A stretch of DNA of 17,639 nt from NCBI GenBank assembly GCA_905215325.1, contig CAJMPP010000038.1, positions 1-17,639 of the forward strand, read 5' to 3'. Positions within the stretch are counted from its first letter, which is position 1, and each line of letters starts with the position of its first letter. The position numbers and the translations under genes are program-made. The notes below the pieces were generated by a model that searched no databases, was not told the DNA's origin, and was given only the letters and a program-made list of their open reading frames with translations. The DNA comes from an uncultured bacterium. GTDB lineage: Bacteria > Actinomycetota > Coriobacteriia > Coriobacteriales > Eggerthellaceae. This document shows, piece by piece, positions 14,438 to 17,639 of the stretch.

Positions 14438-16599
14438 CTCGCATCACCTCCTTTCAGCTCCTCTTCCGATAGCTGCGACATGGCGATCTCGCGATACTCC
14501 CGGCAGCTTTCCATCAGCTGCCCGTGCGTGCCCAACCCCACGACGCGGCCGTCATCGAGCACCACGATCTGGTCGGCGTTGAGCACCGTGGAGATGCGCT
14601 GGGCCACGATGACCACGGTCTTGCCGCCCAAACGGCAGGAAAGCTCATGGCGAAGCGCGGCGTCGGTCTTGTAGTCGAGAGCGCTGAAGCTGTCGTCGAA
14701 CAGGTACGCGCGGGCATCGGTCGCGAGCGCGCGGGCGATGGCCAGGCGCTGGCGCTGACCGCCCGAGACGTTCGTGCCGCCCTGGGAGATGGGCGTTGCA
14801 AGCCCCTCGGGGCGCTCGGCGATGAACTCGCTCGCCTGCGCCACATCGGCAGCCGCGCGGATGCGGTCCTCATCGGCATCGTCGACGCCGTAACCCACGT
14901 TCGAGGCGATGGTGCCGCTGAACAAAAACGCCGCCTGGGGCACATAGCCCAGCTGTGCGCGCAGGGCATGCTGGCTAACATCGCGCACATCCACGCCGTC
15001 GACGGTGATACGGCCCGACGTGACGTCATGGAAGCGTTCCGCAAGCTTGAGCACCGTGGACTTGCCGCTGCCCGTGGACCCGATGATGGCCGTGGTCTTG
15101 CCCGGCTCGCACGTGAAGCTGACATCCTCGAGCACGCACTCGGCGCCGTCGGAGTACCTGAAGCTCACGTTCTCGAACGCGATGCGCGCGCCCGGCAACC
15201 CGTTAGCGCCGAGCAGCGCGTCCTTGGCGTTTCCGGGCTCGGGGTCGGCGATGGAGGGCTTGCATTCGAGCACCTCGTCTATGCGCTGAGCGGCCACGTC
15301 GGCGCGCGGCAGCATGATGGACAGCATGCCGATCATGAGGAAGCCCATGATGATGACCATGGAGTAGGTGATGAACGCGATGAGGTCGCCGGTTTGCAGG
15401 TTGCCCGCATCGATGGCATGCCCGCCGAACCAGATGATGCCCACAGACACCAAATTCATGATGAGCATCATGAGCGGCATCATGAAGGTCATCACGCGGT
15501 TGGTGAACAGCTGCGTCTTCATCAGACGCGTGTTGGCATCATCGAAGCGCGCCTCCTCATGCTGCTCGCGGCCGAACGCGCGGATGACCGGCAGGCCGGT
15601 AAGCAGCTCGCGCGACACCAGGTTCACCCGGTCGATGAGCTTCTGCATGATCTTGAACTTCAGCATGGCGACCTTCATGAGCACGCCCATGACCGCCGCG
15701 ATGGCCACGACCGCCGCGATGATGACCCAGCCCATGGACAGGTCGGTGCGCGCGATCATGATGATGCCGCCGACGGCCAGGATGGGCGCGTAGAGCACCA
15801 TGCGCAGCAGCATGACGGTGACCATCTGCACGAGCTGCACGTCGTTGGTGCCGCGCGTGATCAGCGATGCGGCGCTGAACGACTGGATCTCGGCATCGGA
15901 GAAGCCGACCACCTGGTTGAACAGGCGTTCGCGCAGGCTACGGCCCACTTTCGCCGCGGTGCGCGACGCCAAAAAGCCCACCATGACGGCGATGACCATG
16001 CCGAGCGCGGCAAGGCCGAGCATCTTCGCGCCGGTTGCCACCAAGTAGTCCATCTGCATGGCGTCAAGGTCGTAGCCCAACTGCTCATACTCGGCGCGAG
16101 CGGCGGCCAAACCTTGCTGCGCGATAAGGGTATCGGCCATATCGCCCATGGATTCGCGCGCGCGATCGAGCATGGCCTGGATGTCGTCTTTGCCGATCAT
16201 GCCCTGATCGTACGCGGCTTTCACCTGTTCAAGGTCCAGCTCGGCGATCTGATCGGCATAGCAGGTCACCGTCATGGGAAGCGCCATGACGTCGTCGAGG
16301 GCGGCGCGGTCGCGCTTTCCGGATTCCGTCAGCGAATACGTGCCGTCTTCGTTTTGCGCATAAGCGTCGGCGAACATCTGCTCTTCGGATTCGGGAAGCA
16401 TCATGGCCACCAGGTCATGGGTGCGTTCGGTGAGCTGCTCGGCGGCCACGTCCTGCACGCCCTGCTGCTGGATACCCGTATCGACGATGTCGGAGGTGTA
16501 ATTAGGCAAAGCCAGGTCGCATGCAGCCTGCACGCACAACAGCACCACGATCAACAGCACCACCAGCTTGTGCTGAGCCAAGTTCTTGATTATGCGCAT
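14434..16599 (-). CDS. ABC exporter half-transporter, subunit with degenerate catalytic site and large external domain
   Basis: The 721-residue protein is longer than the usual 570-620 because about 150 mostly charged residues (34-188) lie between the first two membrane helices. By topology this insert should be outside the membrane. The nucleotide-binding domain has Walker A GSTGSGKST (507-515) and the canonical signature VSGGQ (611-615). However, the catalytic Walker B glutamate is D636 (AYLFDD) and the switch histidine is Q667 (VAQRIST). These losses mark the non-catalytic partner of a heterodimer. The ATG at 16599 has GGAAGGGGA upstream; the frame extends to 16650 without support. It overlaps the marR-like gene by 10 nt and the next ABC gene by 4 nt, so the three genes form one unit. 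Confidence 0.95.
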   Translation of the reverse strand: MRIIKNLAQHKLVVLLIVVLLCVQAACDLALPNYTSDIVDTGIQQQGVQDVAAEQLTERTHDLVAMMLPESEEQMFADAYAQNEDGTYSLTESGKRDRAALDDVMALPMTVTCYADQIAELDLEQVKAAYDQGMIGKDDIQAMLDRARESMGDMADTLIAQQGLAAARAEYEQLGYDLDAMQMDYLVATGAKMLGLAALGMVIAVMVGFLASRTAAKVGRSLRERLFNQVVGFSDAEIQSFSAASLITRGTNDVQLVQMVTVMLLRMVLYAPILAVGGIIMIARTDLSMGWVIIAAVVAIAAVMGVLMKVAMLKFKIMQKLIDRVNLVSRELLTGLPVIRAFGREQHEEARFDDANTRLMKTQLFTNRVMTFMMPLMMLIMNLVSVGIIWFGGHAIDAGNLQTGDLIAFITYSMVIIMGFLMIGMLSIMLPRADVAAQRIDEVLECKPSIADPEPGNAKDALLGANGLPGARIAFENVSFRYSDGAECVLEDVSFTCEPGKTTAIIGSTGSGKSTVLKLAERFHDVTSGRITVDGVDVRDVSQHALRAQLGYVPQAAFLFSGTIASNVGYGVDDADEDRIRAAADVAQASEFIAERPEGLATPISQGGTNVSGGQRQRLAIARALATDARAYLFDDSFSALDYKTDAALRHELSCRLGGKTVVIVAQRISTVLNADQIVVLDDGRVVGLGTHGQLMESCREYREIAMSQLSEEELKGGDAR

Positions 16600-17255
16600 G
16601 GCGAGTCCCCTTCCGCGTAAGCGGTTTGCGAAGGAGCGCCAACCGCGCAAGCAGGGTCGCCCGCAGCCACGCCCAACGCTTCGGGTGCTGCCGCGCCCGA
16701 CGCATCGAATGCGGCCGCACCCGCTTGACCGGCGTTTGCGGCGGAAGCGGGGCCTGTGTCAGCGCTCGCTTCCGGGTGGCCGGCTTGTGCGCAGCCACCC
16801 TGCTGCGCCTGCGCCACCTCGCTTGCCGGGAAATCCGCTAGGCGTTCCACGATACGCACGAGATGCTCGGCATCTTCGGAGCCGAGATAGGTGAGCACCT
16901 CGTCGATCATCTGCTCATGCAGCTCGCGACCGCGTGCGCTGAAGGCACGGCCATCCTCGGTTAGATGCACCGTGACCGCACGGCTATCGCCCTTGTCGCG
17001 CTGCCGCGTGATGAGGCCCTTCTCCTCAAGCGATTTCAGGATTTGGGACACGGCGCTCGGAGTTGCGTGCCCGCACTTGGCAATGTCACCGGATCGGACC
17101 TTCCTCCCCTCGCTCTCAAGGCGGGAAACCGCCATGATCGCGTACATCTCCGCCGGTGTGATGCCCTTGGGCACCGGCGGCTCTTGGCGTTGCTTTCGCA
17201 TGCGCGCTGCAGCATCGAACAAGCGACGACGCAATCTAGCCGCGGTATCCTCCAC
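16590..17255 (-). CDS. MarR-family transcriptional regulator with a long low-complexity tail
   Basis: The 221-residue protein has a MarR winged helix over about 33-105, including HATPSAVSQILKSLEEKGLI (recognition helix) and the wing motif DKGDSRAVTVHLT. The domain ends with a dimerisation helix near 140. The last 75 residues are almost only Ala, Gly, Pro, Ser and acidic residues, so the protein is much longer than the usual 140-160 and the tail is probably disordered. The start is GTG at 17255 with AAAGGAG 6 nt upstream. The gene overlaps the first ABC gene by 10 nt, so it most likely controls the exporter and itself through the palindromes at 17277-17310. The inducing ligand is unknown. Confidence 0.92.
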   Translation of the reverse strand: MEDTAARLRRRLFDAAARMRKQRQEPPVPKGITPAEMYAIMAVSRLESEGRKVRSGDIAKCGHATPSAVSQILKSLEEKGLITRQRDKGDSRAVTVHLTEDGRAFSARGRELHEQMIDEVLTYLGSEDAEHLVRIVERLADFPASEVAQAQQGGCAQAGHPEASADTGPASAANAGQAGAAAFDASGAAAPEALGVAAGDPACAVGAPSQTAYAEGDSPCA

Positions 17256-17276
17256 GTGAATCTCCTTTCGCTACTG

Positions 17277-17310
17277 AACTATTTAGTTGCTTAATGTTTA
17301 GCCTCTAAAC
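17277..17310. promoter_or_regulatory. two operator-like palindromes upstream of the marR-type gene
   Basis: AACTA-TT-TAGTT at 17277-17288 and GTTTAG-CCT-CTAAAC at 17296-17310 lie 22-55 bp upstream of the GTG start, in an AT-rich patch. Both share TTTAG/CTAAA half-sites. MarR proteins commonly bind such 15-20 bp palindromes over their own promoters, so autoregulation is likely. No clear -35/-10 pair could be fixed. Confidence 0.5.
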
Positions 17311-17551
17311 CATAGCACGAGCCAAGGAGTTGCCATCGAGGCATCGAAAGTATGTTGGAAAGTCCATATATCGCATCCGCCATGCTGCAGTAGGCGTAAG
17401 CGCCGGGAAACAGGGAAAGCAGTGAGGCAAGTGCGCTCTTTACGGAACGAAAGCCAAGAGAACGCCCGATGGTCGGCAATGCACCTAGCGCGCTGCGAAT
17501 TCCCACGCTAATTCGCACTCGGCAGCCAAGGCGCACCAACCGAAAATTAAA
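17311..17551. other. intergenic stretch without recognised content
   Basis: With its flanks this is the roughly 330-bp gap between the MarR gene and the tRNA. A 96-codon open frame on the - strand crosses the terminator at its start and has no SD or family resemblance, so it is not called. No further repeat or RNA was noticed. Confidence 0.5.
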
Positions 17552-17575
17552 AAACCCAGCCGAATGGCTGGGTTT
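17552..17575 (-). terminator. intrinsic terminator after tRNA-Asp
   Basis: AAACCCAGCC at 17552-17561 and GGCTGGGTTT at 17566-17575 form a perfect 10-bp stem with a 4-nt loop. On the - strand it is followed by TTTTTTAATTTT. It lies 10 nt beyond the tRNA 3' end and should end that transcript. Confidence 0.9.
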
Positions 17576-17585
17576 GAACAATCGA

Positions 17586-17639
17586 TGGCGGGATGTACGA
17601 GACTTGAACTCGCGACCTCCGACGTGACAGGCCGGCGCT
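17586..17639 (-). tRNA. tRNA-Asp (anticodon GTC), 5' part cut off by the window edge
   Basis: Read on the - strand, 54 bases of a tRNA are visible. The anticodon loop CTGTCAC is at 17624-17630, with GTC at 17626-17628, closed by a 5-bp stem with one G-T pair. The T arm (GCGAG-TTCAAGT-CTCGT) and the 3' acceptor strand ACATCCC with discriminator G and an encoded CCA (17586-17588) are complete. Discriminator G fits aspartate tRNA. The acceptor 5' strand and D arm lie outside the window. It could be the last gene of a tRNA cluster. Confidence 0.92.

Noticed and set aside
14524..16620. A 698-codon open frame on the + strand opposite the larger ABC gene
   Set aside because: It is again an antisense shadow; the His/Asp/Ala-rich product matches nothing, while the - strand encodes a full ABC exporter.
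17291..17581. 96-codon - strand open frame between tRNA-Asp and the MarR gene
   Set aside because: Its start lies in the tRNA terminator, it has no SD, and it crosses the MarR operator region.

Overview
The window looks like part of the chromosome of a GC-rich anaerobe of the class Coriobacteriia, most likely family Eggerthellaceae. This is inferred from the high GC content with strong GC3 bias, the mix of ATG and GTG starts with strong AAGGAGG-type Shine-Dalgarno (SD) sequences, and the style of the membrane-bound NiFe hydrogenase. It is not proven by any marker gene. The window carries 14 complete protein genes, one doubtful partial gene at the left edge and one partial tRNA-Asp at the right edge. 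There is no transposase, phage gene, CRISPR array or rRNA.

Left part (1-6415): a regulatory stretch with several small palindromes precedes nth (endonuclease III, + strand). Facing it on the - strand is a hydrogenase region. The structural operon is hyaA (small subunit, Tat signal), hyaB (large subunit) and hyaC (cytochrome b), closed by a strong terminator at 2718-2747. Beyond it, a second - strand unit with its own promoter-like sequence encodes a small membrane protein and the hydrogenase maturation protease. Together these would make a membrane-anchored, outward-facing, H2-oxidising enzyme passing electrons to the quinone pool. The small subunit lacks the two extra cysteines of oxygen-tolerant enzymes. 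The hya leader is packed with inverted repeats, including one that covers the hyaA SD.

Middle (6416-11543): pheA (prephenate dehydratase, + strand) is divergent from hya and convergent with a - strand cluster. In transcription order that cluster is a large AAA-fold protein with a ruined P-loop, an Rrf2-family Fe-S type regulator overlapping it by 1 nt, a MutY-like glycosylase without Fe-S cysteines, an 82-bp long inverted repeat, and mntP (manganese exporter). The cluster hints at a shared redox, metal and DNA-damage theme and is the least conventional part of the window.

Right part (11544-17639): all on the - strand, a MarR-type regulator overlaps the first of two half-transporter ABC genes, which overlap each other by 4 nt; a HAD-IB phosphatase follows after 51 nt. 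The two ABC proteins have complementary intact and degenerate nucleotide-binding motifs, so they should form a heterodimeric exporter. The MarR protein, whose promoter region has two palindromes, is the likely local regulator. A terminator and the 3' part of tRNA-Asp(GTC) end the window.
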